Source: Serratia proteamaculans
GTDB taxonomy: Bacteria > Pseudomonadota > Gammaproteobacteria > Enterobacterales > Enterobacteriaceae
Assembly (NCBI RefSeq): GCF_013337185.1
Contig: NZ_SWDE01000010.1
Span: 1-55,764, forward strand
Direction: 5' to 3'
DNA: 55,764 nucleotides
The notes under the pieces are model-generated. The model did no database searches. It was not told the DNA's origin and saw only the letters and a program-made list of their open reading frames with translations. Numbering within the stretch: position 1 is the first letter of the stretch; every line of letters starts with the position of its first letter. Both the position numbers and the translations under genes were made by a program. Shown here in pieces: positions 26,841 to 35,718 of this stretch.

Positions 26841-29081
26841 ATGATGAAGCGCAAACACCTCTGGGTATTAAATCCTTGTCTGCTGGCGATGATCGCCCCA
26901 GCAGCAGCCTGGGCAGAAGAACAAAAAAGCGAAGAGCAAATGGTGGTTTCCGCCAGCCGCGCGCACCGTACCGTAGCAGAAATGGCGCAGACCACCTGGG
27001 TGATTGAGAGCCAGGAAATTGAGCAACAAGTACAAGGCGGCAAAGAGATCAAGGACATGCTGGCGCAGTTGATCCCGGGTATGGACGTCAGCGGTCAGGG
27101 CCGTACCAACTACGGCATGAACCTGCGTGGCCGTTCAATGATGGTGATGATCGACGGCGTGCGTTTGAACTCTTCACGCAGCGACAGCCGCCAGTTGGAC
27201 TCGATCGACCCGTTTAATATCGACCACATTGAAGTGATCTCCGGTGCCACTTCGCTGTACGGCGGCGGCAGTACCGGCGGATTGATCAATATCGTCACCA
27301 AAAAAGGCCAGAAAGAGCAGCAGGTTGAACTGCAGATCGGCGGCAAAACCGGCTTTGGCGGCCATAACGACCACGACGAGAACGTGGCGGCGGCCGTCAG
27401 CGGCGGTAACGATAATGCCTCGGGCCGCCTGTCGGTCTCGTACCAGCGTTACGGTGGCTGGTACGACGGCAAGGGTAATGAAGTCCTGATCGATAATACC
27501 CAGACCGGCCTGCAGTATTCCGATCGCCTCGACGTGATGGGTACCGGCACCATTAATATCGACGATCACCAGCAGCTGCAACTGACCACTCAGTATTACA
27601 AAAGTCAGTCCGATGGCGACCACGGCCTGTTCCTGGGGGAAAATTTCTCCGCGGTGACCGGCAGCGCCAAAGCTTATAACAGCGGCAACCTGAATTCGGA
27701 TCGTATTCCTGGCACTGAACGTCACCTGATCAACCTGCAGTACTCCAACACCGATTTCCTCGGTCAGGATCTGGTGGCTCAGGTTTATTATCGCGATGAA
27801 TCGCTGACCTTCTACCCGTTCCCGACGCTGGCAGGCAAAGCACCGAACTACTACGTCAGCAGCATCGGTGCTTCGCAGCAGAAAACCGACTTTTACGGCG
27901 GCAAGCTGACGCTGAACAGCAAACCGATCGACGCCCTGACGCTGACCTACGGCATCGACGCCGAGCATGAAAGCTTCAACTCCAACCAGCAGTTCTTCAA
28001 TCTGGCGAAGGCACAGCAATCCGGCGGCATGACGCTGGAGAATGCCTATAACACCGGTCGCTATCCGGGTTACACCACCAGCAACCTGGCCACCTTTATG
28101 CAGGCCAGTTACGATATTAACCCGATCTTTACCCTGAGCGGCGGCGTACGTTATCAGTACACCGAAAACAAGATTGATGACTTTGTCGGTTATAGCCAAC
28201 AACAGGCCATCGCCACCGGTGGCGCGACCTCTGCGGACGCGATCCCAGGAGGGAAAACCGACTATAACAACGCGCTGTTCAACGCCGGCCTGCTGGCGCA
28301 CCTGACCGAACGCCAACAGACCTGGGTCAACTTCTCGCAGGGCTACGAGATCCCGGATCCGGGCAAATATTACGGCAATGGCACATATTCGCTGAATAAT
28401 GGCCACTATCAGTTGAACAAAAGCGTCAACGTCGGCGACTCCAAGCTGGAAGGCATCAAGGTTAACTCCTATGAGCTCGGCTGGCGCTATACCGGTGACA
28501 ACCTGCGTACGCAGATCGCCGGCTACTACTCACTGTCTGATAAGAGTATTTCAGTAAACAAAACCGATATGACCATCAACGTCAATTCGGATAAGCGTCG
28601 TATCTACGGGGTGGAAGGCGCGGTCGATTACTTCTTCGAAGACAGTGACTGGAGTGCGGGCACCAACTTCAACTTCATTCGCTCCGAGACCAAGGTCAAC
28701 GGCGAGTGGAAAAAGTTGCTGGTGGACACCGCCAGCCCGTCGAAAGTCACCGCTTATGTCGGCTGGGCTCCGGGCGACTGGAACCTGCGTCTGCAGTCAC
28801 AGCAGAGCTTCGACGTCTCGGATGACGGCGATTACACCAAGGTCGGCTCCACGCAGGGCCGCAAAATTGATGGCTACAACACCATCGATTTCCTCGGCAG
28901 CTATGCCCTGCCGGTGGGTAAACTCAGCTTCAGCGTAGAGAACCTGCTGGACAAGGAATACACCACCGTCTGGGGCCAGCGCGCACCGATCCTCTATAGC
29001 CCAACCTACGGCTCACCAGAGCTTTACAGCTATAAAGGCCGTGGCCGCACCTTTGGTCTGAACTACTCCGTCCTGTTCTGA
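26841..29081 (+). CDS. iutA: Ferric aerobactin TonB-dependent receptor
   Basis: This outer-membrane receptor has 746 residues: a signal peptide (cleavage likely after AWA near residue 25), a TonB box around EEQMVVSA, a plug domain with LRGRSMMVMIDGVRLN and SGATSLYGGGSTGGLINIVTKK, then a beta-barrel ending in phenylalanine (NYSVLF). It closely resembles the E. coli aerobactin receptor IutA along its length. It starts 33 nt after iucD, with GGAAG upstream, in the same operon. Confidence 0.96.
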   Translation: MMKRKHLWVLNPCLLAMIAPAAAWAEEQKSEEQMVVSASRAHRTVAEMAQTTWVIESQEIEQQVQGGKEIKDMLAQLIPGMDVSGQGRTNYGMNLRGRSMMVMIDGVRLNSSRSDSRQLDSIDPFNIDHIEVISGATSLYGGGSTGGLINIVTKKGQKEQQVELQIGGKTGFGGHNDHDENVAAAVSGGNDNASGRLSVSYQRYGGWYDGKGNEVLIDNTQTGLQYSDRLDVMGTGTINIDDHQQLQLTTQYYKSQSDGDHGLFLGENFSAVTGSAKAYNSGNLNSDRIPGTERHLINLQYSNTDFLGQDLVAQVYYRDESLTFYPFPTLAGKAPNYYVSSIGASQQKTDFYGGKLTLNSKPIDALTLTYGIDAEHESFNSNQQFFNLAKAQQSGGMTLENAYNTGRYPGYTTSNLATFMQASYDINPIFTLSGGVRYQYTENKIDDFVGYSQQQAIATGGATSADAIPGGKTDYNNALFNAGLLAHLTERQQTWVNFSQGYEIPDPGKYYGNGTYSLNNGHYQLNKSVNVGDSKLEGIKVNSYELGWRYTGDNLRTQIAGYYSLSDKSISVNKTDMTINVNSDKRRIYGVEGAVDYFFEDSDWSAGTNFNFIRSETKVNGEWKKLLVDTASPSKVTAYVGWAPGDWNLRLQSQQSFDVSDDGDYTKVGSTQGRKIDGYNTIDFLGSYALPVGKLSFSVENLLDKEYTTVWGQRAPILYSPTYGSPELYSYKGRGRTFGLNYSVLF

Positions 29082-29089
29082 TCCTTGCC

Positions 29090-29146
29090 TGGGCGCATTT
29101 TCGCGCCCAAACAGAATGAAGAAAGGGCCACTTCGGCCCTTTCTTC
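29090..29146. terminator. Two hairpins between iutA and puuE
   Basis: TGGGCGC/GCGCCCA (29090-29109) is followed by GAAGAAAGGGCC/GGCCCTTTCTTC (29118-29146), a perfect 12-bp stem with a 5-nt loop. The second overlaps the puuE stop. They separate convergent iutA and puuE and form the right boundary of the siderophore block. Confidence 0.8.
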
Positions 29147-30083
29147 AATTCTTGAACGGGTGCTGCGCTACCCAGTGCTCGGCGATATCCTGCCGCCGGC
29201 ATATCCAGACCCGATCGTGTTGCTCGATATAATCCAGAAAACGCTGCAATGCGCGAAACTTGCCAGGACGCCCCAGCAAGCGGCAATGCATACCGACTGA
29301 CAACATCTTCGGCGACTCTGCCCCTTCGGCGTACAGCACGTCAAAGCTGTCTTTCAGATAGGTAAAGAACTGCTCACCGGTGTTAAATCCCTGCGGCGAG
29401 GCAAAGCGCATGTCGTTAGCCTCTAGCGTATAGGGCACGATCAAATGCGGTTTCTTCTCGCCATTGGCGCACTGCACTTCGGTCCAGAACGGCAGATCAT
29501 CACCGTAATAATCGCTGTCGTACAACAGGCCACCTTGCTCCACCACCAACCGGCGGGTGTTCGGGCTGTCGCGGCCTGTATACCAGCCGAGCGGTGCCTT
29601 GCCGAACAGATCGCTCAATACTGTGATGGCCTGCTGCATATGCTGCCGTTCAGTCGCTTCATCCATATGTTGATAGTGGATCCAGCGCCAGCCGTGGCTG
29701 ACTACGTCGTAATCAGCATTTTTTATCGCTTCAACCACTAACGGATTACGGGCCAACGCCATCGCCACGCCAAATACCGTCAGCGGCAGACCACGACGCT
29801 GAAACTCATTATGAATGCGCCAGAAACCAGCACGTGAACCATATTCGTACAGGGAATCCATCGACATGTGCCGTTCGGGATAACTGGCAGCACCAATGAT
29901 ATCGGAAAGAAATTGTTCAGAACCGGCGTCGCCGTGCAGCACGTTATTTTCCGCGCCCTCTTCGTAGTTGAGAACAAACTGCACTGCGATTCGCGCCTGA
30001 CCAGGCCAAGCTGCGTGTGGCGGACGTCCACCATAACCGATCAAATCTCGAGGATAGTTTTTATTGAACTGGTACTCACTCAT
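29145..30083 (-). CDS. puuE: Allantoinase, metal-independent PuuE type
   Basis: This 312-residue polysaccharide-deacetylase-like protein (NodB fold) hydrolyses allantoin to allantoate. It shows the GYGGRPPHAAWPGQARIAV start typical of PuuE, DVVSHGWRWIHY and CRLLGRPGKF. It is unrelated to the amidohydrolase allantoinase AllB. It equals HpxB of Klebsiella. It lies 17 nt after hpxA, with which it is co-transcribed. Confidence 0.95.
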   Translation of the reverse strand: MSEYQFNKNYPRDLIGYGGRPPHAAWPGQARIAVQFVLNYEEGAENNVLHGDAGSEQFLSDIIGAASYPERHMSMDSLYEYGSRAGFWRIHNEFQRRGLPLTVFGVAMALARNPLVVEAIKNADYDVVSHGWRWIHYQHMDEATERQHMQQAITVLSDLFGKAPLGWYTGRDSPNTRRLVVEQGGLLYDSDYYGDDLPFWTEVQCANGEKKPHLIVPYTLEANDMRFASPQGFNTGEQFFTYLKDSFDVLYAEGAESPKMLSVGMHCRLLGRPGKFRALQRFLDYIEQHDRVWICRRQDIAEHWVAQHPFKN

Positions 30084-30100
30084 TGCCGTTTCCCTATTGA

Positions 30101-30844
30101 TTACCCGTTAAAGTCAGCAAACATGCCGGACAAAGGTTTTGCCAGCGGAAAATCCAGATCGCCGTGTTTGCTGGTACTCAGACCTAACGCATGCAACGAC
30201 TCGATCATTTTCACCGCCGCACTGACGCCGTCAATCACCGGGATGCCCAAATCCTGCGTCAGCTCACGAGCCAAATCGGCCATGCCACCGCAGCCAAGTA
30301 CAATCGCCCCGCTGCCGTCCTGTTGTTTTGCCTGAATACACCGCTCACGCACCTTTTGCTGCGCCAGGCCGCTGCCGTCTTCCAGCGCCAACACCGGCAG
30401 GTCGATAGCATGCAGTGCGGCGCAGTGGCGCTCAAAACCGTATTGATGCAGTAAATGCCGCGCAATCACCAGCGTACGCGGCAGCGTGGTGACGATGGAA
30501 AAACGCGTCGCTACCAGCGTCGCCATATGCATGGCCGCCTCGGCGATGCCAATCACCGGCCGGTTTGCCAACTCCCGCGCGGCCAGCAACCCCGGATCGC
30601 CAAAACAGGCAATGACATGGCCGCTGACGCCCGCCTCCCGCCCCAACTTCACCTGCTGCAAGACGCCGATGGCAGCAATGGCTTCGTCAAAATGCCCTTC
30701 TATTGAAGCAACGCCTTCCTGTGGGCAGACCGCCAGGATCTCGGTTCCCGGCGCGGCGACAGCTCGGGCAGCCGCGCCTATGGTTTCAGTCATCGCCCGG
30801 CTGGTGTTTGGATTGATCAGTTGAATTTTAATCAAAATACCCAC
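30101..30844 (-). CDS. hpxA: Allantoin racemase (hydantoin/Asp-Glu racemase family)
   Basis: The enzyme interconverts R- and S-allantoin so that all allantoin can be used. The 247-residue cytoplasmic protein has the two catalytic cysteines in IACFGDPG and VLGCGGM. The start is uncertain: no ATG is present, only GTG at 30844 and TTG at 30835, the latter spaced well after GGTGGG. It is divergent from the NCS1 permease gene and precedes puuE. Confidence 0.92.
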   Translation of the reverse strand: MGILIKIQLINPNTSRAMTETIGAAARAVAAPGTEILAVCPQEGVASIEGHFDEAIAAIGVLQQVKLGREAGVSGHVIACFGDPGLLAARELANRPVIGIAEAAMHMATLVATRFSIVTTLPRTLVIARHLLHQYGFERHCAALHAIDLPVLALEDGSGLAQQKVRERCIQAKQQDGSGAIVLGCGGMADLARELTQDLGIPVIDGVSAAVKMIESLHALGLSTSKHGDLDFPLAKPLSGMFADFNG

Positions 30845-30870
30845 CCATTCTGATTACGCATCAGACGTTG

Positions 30871-30887
30871 TGCACCATGTCCGGGCA
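30871..30887. promoter_or_regulatory. NtrC-like site between hpxA and the allantoin permease gene
   Basis: TGCACCA, then GCAC-N7-GGGC spacing (TGCACCATGTCCGGGCA), has one mismatch in the NtrC core GCAC-N7-GTGC. A second TGCACCA lies at 30907-30913. Weak evidence on its own. Confidence 0.4.
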
Positions 30888-31042
30888 TTTTTCCCCCCCA
30901 CTGCACTGCACCAAAGCGCGACGTCACCTTCAACCCCATGACGAAAATACAAATATGCCGTTCGTCCTCAGTCGTTTGAATGCCCATTGTCATTCTGCTC
31001 CTCCTGGGGTAGGTACATTAAACATAGCCAGAAATATCGAGT

Positions 31043-31058
31043 TGGTCTGGATCCTGCA
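31043..31058 (+). promoter_or_regulatory. Weak sigma-54-like promoter of the permease gene
   Basis: TGGTCTGGATCCTGCA keeps the invariant GG and GC with 10 nt between them and matches 8 of 12 consensus positions. It sits 62 nt before the permease ATG. It should be treated as a candidate only. Confidence 0.35.
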
Positions 31059-31120
31059 AAGCCCCTGCTAACCACCGTTGCTAAAAACGTTCGAATACCA
31101 TTTCGAGAGGAGCAGGATTT

Positions 31121-32581
31121 ATGCCAACCCCTAATGAAAACTATAGCCCCAAGCTGTGTAACGACGACCTGGCCCCCACGCGTGACCAGAACTGGAGCTG
31201 GTACAACATCTTTTCTTTCTGGATGTCGGATGTACACAGCATGGGCGGTTATGTGGTGGCCGCCAGCTTCTTCGCCCTCGGCCTGTCTAGCTGGCAGGTA
31301 TTGATTTGCCTGCTGGTAGGAATTTGCATAGTGCAGTTTTGCGCCAACCTGGTGGCCAAACCCAGCCAGCTCGGCGGCGTACCCTACGCGGTATTAAGTC
31401 GTCAGGCGTTTGGCGTGTTCGGTGCCAATATTCCGGCGGTGATCCGTGGCATGATCGCCTTCGCCTGGTACGGCATCCAGACCTATCTGGCCTCCAACGC
31501 GCTGATGCTGACACTATTAAAATTCTTCCCGACGCTGGAGCCGATGACCCAGCCGCATTTCCTCGGGCTGTCACAACTGGGTTGGGTCTGTTACATCACC
31601 ATGTGGCTGTTGCAGGCGATGGTGTTCTGGCACGGCATGCAGGCGATTAAGCGTTTTATCGATATCGCCGGGCCGGCGGTGTATCTGGTGATGTTCGCGC
31701 TGGCGGGCTGGATTGTTTACCGCGTCGGCTTCTCCAACCTTTCACTCACTCTCGCGAGTAAAAACCTGAGCTCCGGTGAACAAGGCTGGCTGATGCTGAC
31801 CGCCACCGCACTGGTGGTGTCCTATTTTTCCGGGCCGCTGCTTAACTTTGGCGACTTTACCCGCTACGGTAAAAGCTTTGCCGAAGTGCAGCGTGGCAAC
31901 CGCTGGGGTTTACCCTTCAACTATCTGCTGTTCTCGCTGGTAACTGTAGTGATCGTTTCCGGCACTCTGCCGCTGTTCGGGCAACTCATTACCGACCCGA
32001 TCGAAACCGTCACCCGCCTCGACAGCGATATCGCCGTCGCCCTTGGCTTGCTGACCATGATTGTCGCCACTATCGGTATTAATATCGTGGCCAACTTTGT
32101 GTCGCCGGCGTTTGATTTTTCCAACTGCTCGCCGCAGAAGATCAGCTTCCGCACCGGCGGGATGATCGCCGCCGTCGGCTCATTCCTGCTGACGCCGTGG
32201 AACCTGTTCCAGTCCCCCGAACTGATTCATTACACGCTGGACGTTCTGGCAGCCTTTATCGGCCCGCTGTTCGGCATTTTGTTGGTAGACTTTTACATCA
32301 TCAAACGTGGTGAGCTGCACGTCGATGACCTGTATAACGCCACGCCAAACGGCCGTTATTGGTACAAGAATGGGTTCAACCCGAATGCGATTTGGGCTTT
32401 GGTGCCGTCGGTAATTATCGGACTGGCGATCAGTTTCACGCCGGGCCTGCATCAGGTGGCGAATTTCAGTTGGTTTATTGGTGCAGCATTGGGTGGGGGA
32501 TGCTATCGAATCATTGCCCGGCGCGAATGGGCAGCCAATCAGGCGGTGACCTTTGCCAGAGCAGAATTGAGCAAAGATTAA
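31121..32581 (+). CDS. hpxC: Allantoin permease (NCS1 family)
   Basis: This 486-residue inner-membrane symporter has about 12 hydrophobic helices and the NCS1 start region LCNDDLAPTRDQNWSWYNIFSFWMSD. Close relatives import allantoin, hydantoins or nucleobases. Divergence from hpxA-puuE indicates allantoin. The ATG has AGGAG 8 nt upstream. A 14-bp hairpin follows. The regulator gene that accompanies this set in Klebsiella (hpxS) is not seen. Confidence 0.92.
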   Translation: MPTPNENYSPKLCNDDLAPTRDQNWSWYNIFSFWMSDVHSMGGYVVAASFFALGLSSWQVLICLLVGICIVQFCANLVAKPSQLGGVPYAVLSRQAFGVFGANIPAVIRGMIAFAWYGIQTYLASNALMLTLLKFFPTLEPMTQPHFLGLSQLGWVCYITMWLLQAMVFWHGMQAIKRFIDIAGPAVYLVMFALAGWIVYRVGFSNLSLTLASKNLSSGEQGWLMLTATALVVSYFSGPLLNFGDFTRYGKSFAEVQRGNRWGLPFNYLLFSLVTVVIVSGTLPLFGQLITDPIETVTRLDSDIAVALGLLTMIVATIGINIVANFVSPAFDFSNCSPQKISFRTGGMIAAVGSFLLTPWNLFQSPELIHYTLDVLAAFIGPLFGILLVDFYIIKRGELHVDDLYNATPNGRYWYKNGFNPNAIWALVPSVIIGLAISFTPGLHQVANFSWFIGAALGGGCYRIIARREWAANQAVTFARAELSKD

Positions 32582-32588
32582 AAACAAC

Positions 32589-32620
32589 GAAGCCCTGAGT
32601 TATTGCTAACTCAGGGCTTC
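32589..32620. terminator. Bidirectional terminator of hpxC and tRNA-Asp
   Basis: A perfect 14-bp stem, GAAGCCCTGAGTTA with TAACTCAGGGCTTC, has a 4-nt loop. On the minus strand it is followed by GTTGTTTTT, so it chiefly ends the tRNA transcript. Confidence 0.88.
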
Positions 32621-32627
32621 TTAATGT

Positions 32628-32704
32628 TGGCGGAACGGACGGGGCTCGAACCCGCGACCCCCTGCGTGACAGGCAGGTATTCTAACCAACTGAACTACCG
32701 CTCC
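32628..32704 (-). tRNA. tRNA-Asp (GTC anticodon)
   Basis: The reverse complement runs from GGAGCGGTAGTTCAG to GTCCGTTCCGCCA, 77 nt with an encoded CCA end. The anticodon loop holds CCTGTCACG (GTC). It is nearly identical to E. coli tRNA-Asp, whose aspV copy also sits beside dnaQ. It forms the junction between the backbone genes on the right and the catabolic block on the left. Confidence 0.97.
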
Positions 32705-32850
32705 GCGCCGTTCTTCTCTTTCGAGAGGAACGAGGCGCATATTACGGTTGAGCCACTATGCCGTCAATGCCTTTTTCTTACCAAATGAACCGTTTGCACA
32801 GTTTTTCAACTAACAGGGCCGAAAGACTCTCTGCCCAGATTAAAACCGCG

Positions 32851-33591
32851 TTATTCAGCTTCCGTGCGCCACAGGCAACTGCCGCCCTTTTTCGCCACTA
32901 AATCCAGACGTGCTTCGTGGGCTACCACTTCTTCATCGCTGGCATAGACGACTTTCATCGTCGTCGCCGGGCGCACAATACGCTGAATGTCCTGCGTGGA
33001 GTTGCTATTTTGCGTATCGCCTTCCATCTGGAATGCCATCGACGTCTGCCCACCGGTCATCGCCAGATAGACTTCCGCCAGGATCTCGGCATCGAGCAAG
33101 GCGCCGTGCAGCGTACGCTTGCTGTTGTCTATCTCGTAACGGCCGCATAACGCATCGAGGTTGTTGCGCTTGCCGGGGAACAGGCGGCGCGCCATTAACA
33201 GGCTGTCGGTGATGGTACAGAAGGTATCAGTCTTCGGGATGCCCTGCTGCAGCATGCGGAATTCGTGATCCATAAAGCCGATGTCGAACGCCGCGTTATG
33301 GATGACTAACTCGCCGCCGCGGATAAAGTCGATAAACTCATCGGCAATTTGGGCAAAGGTCGGCTTATCCGCCAGGAACTCATCGCTGATGCCGTGAACC
33401 CCATAGGCTTCTGGATCCACCAGCCGATCCGGCTTGATGTAGACGTGGTAGTGACGACCGGTCGGGCGGCGGTTAATCACTTCCAGCGCACCAATTTCAA
33501 TGATGCGGTGGCCTTCGTAATGTACCCCGAGTTTGTTCATACCGGTGGTTTCGGTATCGAGGACAATCTGTCTGGTGGTTGTAGAGATCAT
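32851..33591 (-). CDS. dnaQ: DNA polymerase III epsilon subunit (proofreading exonuclease)
   Basis: This 3'-5' exonuclease corrects replication errors. The 246-residue protein has the DEDDh motif VLDTETTG (Asp12, Glu14), with later His/Asp residues in LHGALLDAE, and the QTSMAF clamp-binding motif after the catalytic domain. It is divergent from rnhA, as in E. coli, with only 72 bp between the start codons. Confidence 0.98.
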   Translation of the reverse strand: MISTTTRQIVLDTETTGMNKLGVHYEGHRIIEIGALEVINRRPTGRHYHVYIKPDRLVDPEAYGVHGISDEFLADKPTFAQIADEFIDFIRGGELVIHNAAFDIGFMDHEFRMLQQGIPKTDTFCTITDSLLMARRLFPGKRNNLDALCGRYEIDNSKRTLHGALLDAEILAEVYLAMTGGQTSMAFQMEGDTQNSNSTQDIQRIVRPATTMKVVYASDEEVVAHEARLDLVAKKGGSCLWRTEAE

Positions 33592-33663
33592 ATTGCAGTG
33601 CTCGCAGCGCTTGTTTATGTCAGACTTGGCTTTTATAAAACTGATAGGAAGAGTCTACCAGAG

Positions 33664-34131
33664 ATGCTCAAACAGGTAGAAATTTTCACCGACGGCTCCT
33701 GCCTTGGCAATCCGGGCCCCGGTGGGTATGGTGCAATACTGCGCTATAAGCAGACTGAAAAAACCTTCAGCGCGGGCTTCCGCCTGACCACCAACAACCG
33801 CATGGAGATGATGGCAGCGATTGTCGCGCTGGAAGCTCTGACTACGCCCTGCGAAGTGACTCTGAGCACCGACAGCCAGTATGTACGCCAGGGCATCACC
33901 ACCTGGATCCACAACTGGAAAAAGCGCGGCTGGAAAACGGCCGACAAAAAACCGGTCAAGAATGTCGATTTATGGCAGCGGTTGGATTTGGCCATTCAAC
34001 GCCATACGGTTAAATGGGAATGGGTCAAGGGCCACGCCGGCCATCCGGAAAACGAACGCTGCGACGTGCTGGCGCGCGATGCGGCCGGCAATCCAACCCA
34101 GGATGATGTCGGTTACAAACCGGAAAGTTAA
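33664..34131 (+). CDS. rnhA: Ribonuclease HI
   Basis: It cleaves the RNA of RNA-DNA hybrids. The 155-residue length equals that of E. coli. The active-site residues are visible as Asp10 (FTDGSC), Glu48 (RMEMMA), Asp70 (STDSQY) and Asp134 (CDVLARD). The ATG at 33664 is used; a longer frame extends into dnaQ but lacks support. The stop overlaps the convergent yafS stop by 4 bp. Confidence 0.98.
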   Translation: MLKQVEIFTDGSCLGNPGPGGYGAILRYKQTEKTFSAGFRLTTNNRMEMMAAIVALEALTTPCEVTLSTDSQYVRQGITTWIHNWKKRGWKTADKKPVKNVDLWQRLDLAIQRHTVKWEWVKGHAGHPENERCDVLARDAAGNPTQDDVGYKPES

Positions 34132-34847
34132 GGCAGTTTGCGATAACTCTTGGTCGCGCCGACGGCGCGGCTGAGAGCGGGTTTCCTCGCACCGAATTTC
34201 ATCGGCGTTGGCGTCAGCGGCAAGGTGCGTTTACGCGCCACAATCACGCTCATGCAGCCCAACGCTGGCAAATGAGTGCATAAGAACTTCCCGCCTTTAC
34301 GCTGCCACGGCAACACGTGAAAACGCGACTGATGCAGTACTTCATAATTCAGCAGGCTCAGCCAGTCCAACAAACGCATCTGGGTGAACATCCGGCTTGC
34401 ATAAGGCTGACGGTGACGTAACCCAGGCACCAATTTCCCCAAACCCAAAAGACTAAACGGATTGAAGCTGCTGATCACCAGCCAGCCATCGTCAATCAAC
34501 ACGCGATCAACCTCTCGCAGCATGCGGTGCGGGTCATCAGCATAGGACAGCGTATGCGCCAACAGGCAGGCATCCACCGATTTGGCAGCAAAGGGGAGCT
34601 GGTAAGCATCCGCGATCACCTGCAGGTTCTCACCTTCCAGGCCTACATTCACCTGATGAGAAATAGCGCATTTGTCGGTCGCCAGACTGGCACTGAGATT
34701 ACCGAGCTTTAGCAGGTGGAAACCAAACAGCTTCGACCACCAGGGTTGCAACTGCCGCTCAAGCGCCTCACGATAGTATTCCCCCCACGGCAACTCCGCC
34801 CAGGACTGTGGGCCGGTGAGCTTTTGTAGAGTATGGGCTGGTTTCAT
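34128..34847 (-). CDS. yafS: SAM-dependent methyltransferase-like protein YafS
   Basis: A 239-residue protein resembling E. coli YafS throughout. It has a class I methyltransferase core ([19 protein letters not shown] followed by [19 protein letters not shown]). The substrate is unknown. It is divergent from gloB (44 bp between starts) and convergent with rnhA, sharing the palindrome TTAA for both stop codons. Confidence 0.93.
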   Translation of the reverse strand: MKPAHTLQKLTGPQSWAELPWGEYYREALERQLQPWWSKLFGFHLLKLGNLSASLATDKCAISHQVNVGLEGENLQVIADAYQLPFAAKSVDACLLAHTLSYADDPHRMLREVDRVLIDDGWLVISSFNPFSLLGLGKLVPGLRHRQPYASRMFTQMRLLDWLSLLNYEVLHQSRFHVLPWQRKGGKFLCTHLPALGCMSVIVARKRTLPLTPTPMKFGARKPALSRAVGATKSYRKLP

Positions 34848-34891
34848 GATTTATTATCTTCTTTCAAGCCGTTGCCAACGAGAGGTCCAAC

Positions 34892-35647
34892 ATGAATCTT
34901 ATCAGCATTCCCGCCTTCCAGGACAATTACATTTGGTTATTGGATAACCAGCAGGGGCATTGCATTATCGTCGATCCCGGCGAAGCGCAGCCGGTATTGG
35001 AAACTCTGGCTCGCCTGAGTCTGACACCTGACGCGATCCTGCTGACCCACCATCATCACGATCACGTTGGTGGCGTAGCGCAAATTGTGGCGCGTTATTC
35101 CGGGCTGAAAGTCTATGGGCCGCAGGAAACTGCCGACAAGGGGGCTAATCACATCGTTCATGACGGCGAAACCATCGAAATTAACGGCCAAAAATTCGCC
35201 ACAATCGCGGTTCCCGGTCATACCTTGGGCCATGTAGCATTCTATAGCGCACCTTATCTGTTCTGCGGAGACACTATTTTCTCTGCCGGCTGCGGAAGGC
35301 TTTTTGAAGGAACCGCAGAGCAAATGTTCAACTCATTTCAACAGCTCGCGCAACTTCCCGATAACACCTTAATTTGTTGCGCGCATGAATATACGCTTTC
35401 AAATCTTAAGTTTGCGCGAGCTATTTTGCCAGAAGATCGACACATTGAAACATATCAGCAACAAGTTGAGGCGTTACGGGCAAAAGGCCAACCCAGTGTG
35501 CCAACCAAGCTACAATTAGAGCGTAAAATTAACCTATTTTTACGCTGTCATGACACTGATTTACAAAGAAAATTAGGCTTTCATACGCCACCAGAGCACC
35601 TTCATTCAGTTTTTTCCGAATTACGCCTGCGTAAAGACAACTTCTGA
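34892..35647 (+). CDS. gloB: Hydroxyacylglutathione hydrolase (glyoxalase II)
   Basis: This zinc metallo-beta-lactamase-fold enzyme hydrolyses S-lactoylglutathione in methylglyoxal detoxification. The 251-residue protein has the metal motif [10 protein letters not shown] and the distal ligands in [15 protein letters not shown] and CAHEYT. The second half of the gene is noticeably more AT-rich than the surroundings. It is followed by mltD on the same strand. Confidence 0.97.
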   Translation: MNLISIPAFQDNYIWLLDNQQGHCIIVDPGEAQPVLETLARLSLTPDAILLTHHHHDHVGGVAQIVARYSGLKVYGPQETADKGANHIVHDGETIEINGQKFATIAVPGHTLGHVAFYSAPYLFCGDTIFSAGCGRLFEGTAEQMFNSFQQLAQLPDNTLICCAHEYTLSNLKFARAILPEDRHIETYQQQVEALRAKGQPSVPTKLQLERKINLFLRCHDTDLQRKLGFHTPPEHLHSVFSELRLRKDNF

Positions 35648-35718
35648 GCTTTTAGTTGTGTTGTTTGGCGAAGCAAAGTATGATTGCTCGTCTTTTAAGC
35701 AACTACATTGACACACAC

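Noticed and set aside
27174..28406. 410-codon open frame antisense to iutA
   Set aside because: It lies wholly inside the well-supported receptor gene, has no ribosome binding site and its translation resembles no family; GC-rich codon use opens such frames by chance.
30885..30899. Sigma-54-like GG-N10-GC on the minus strand upstream of hpxA
   Set aside because: Outside the GG and GC it is a poly-G and poly-A run with few consensus matches.
31078..31093. PurR-like palindrome around AACGTT upstream of the allantoin permease gene
   Set aside because: Only about 6 of 11 fixed PurR positions match, so it is no better than chance.
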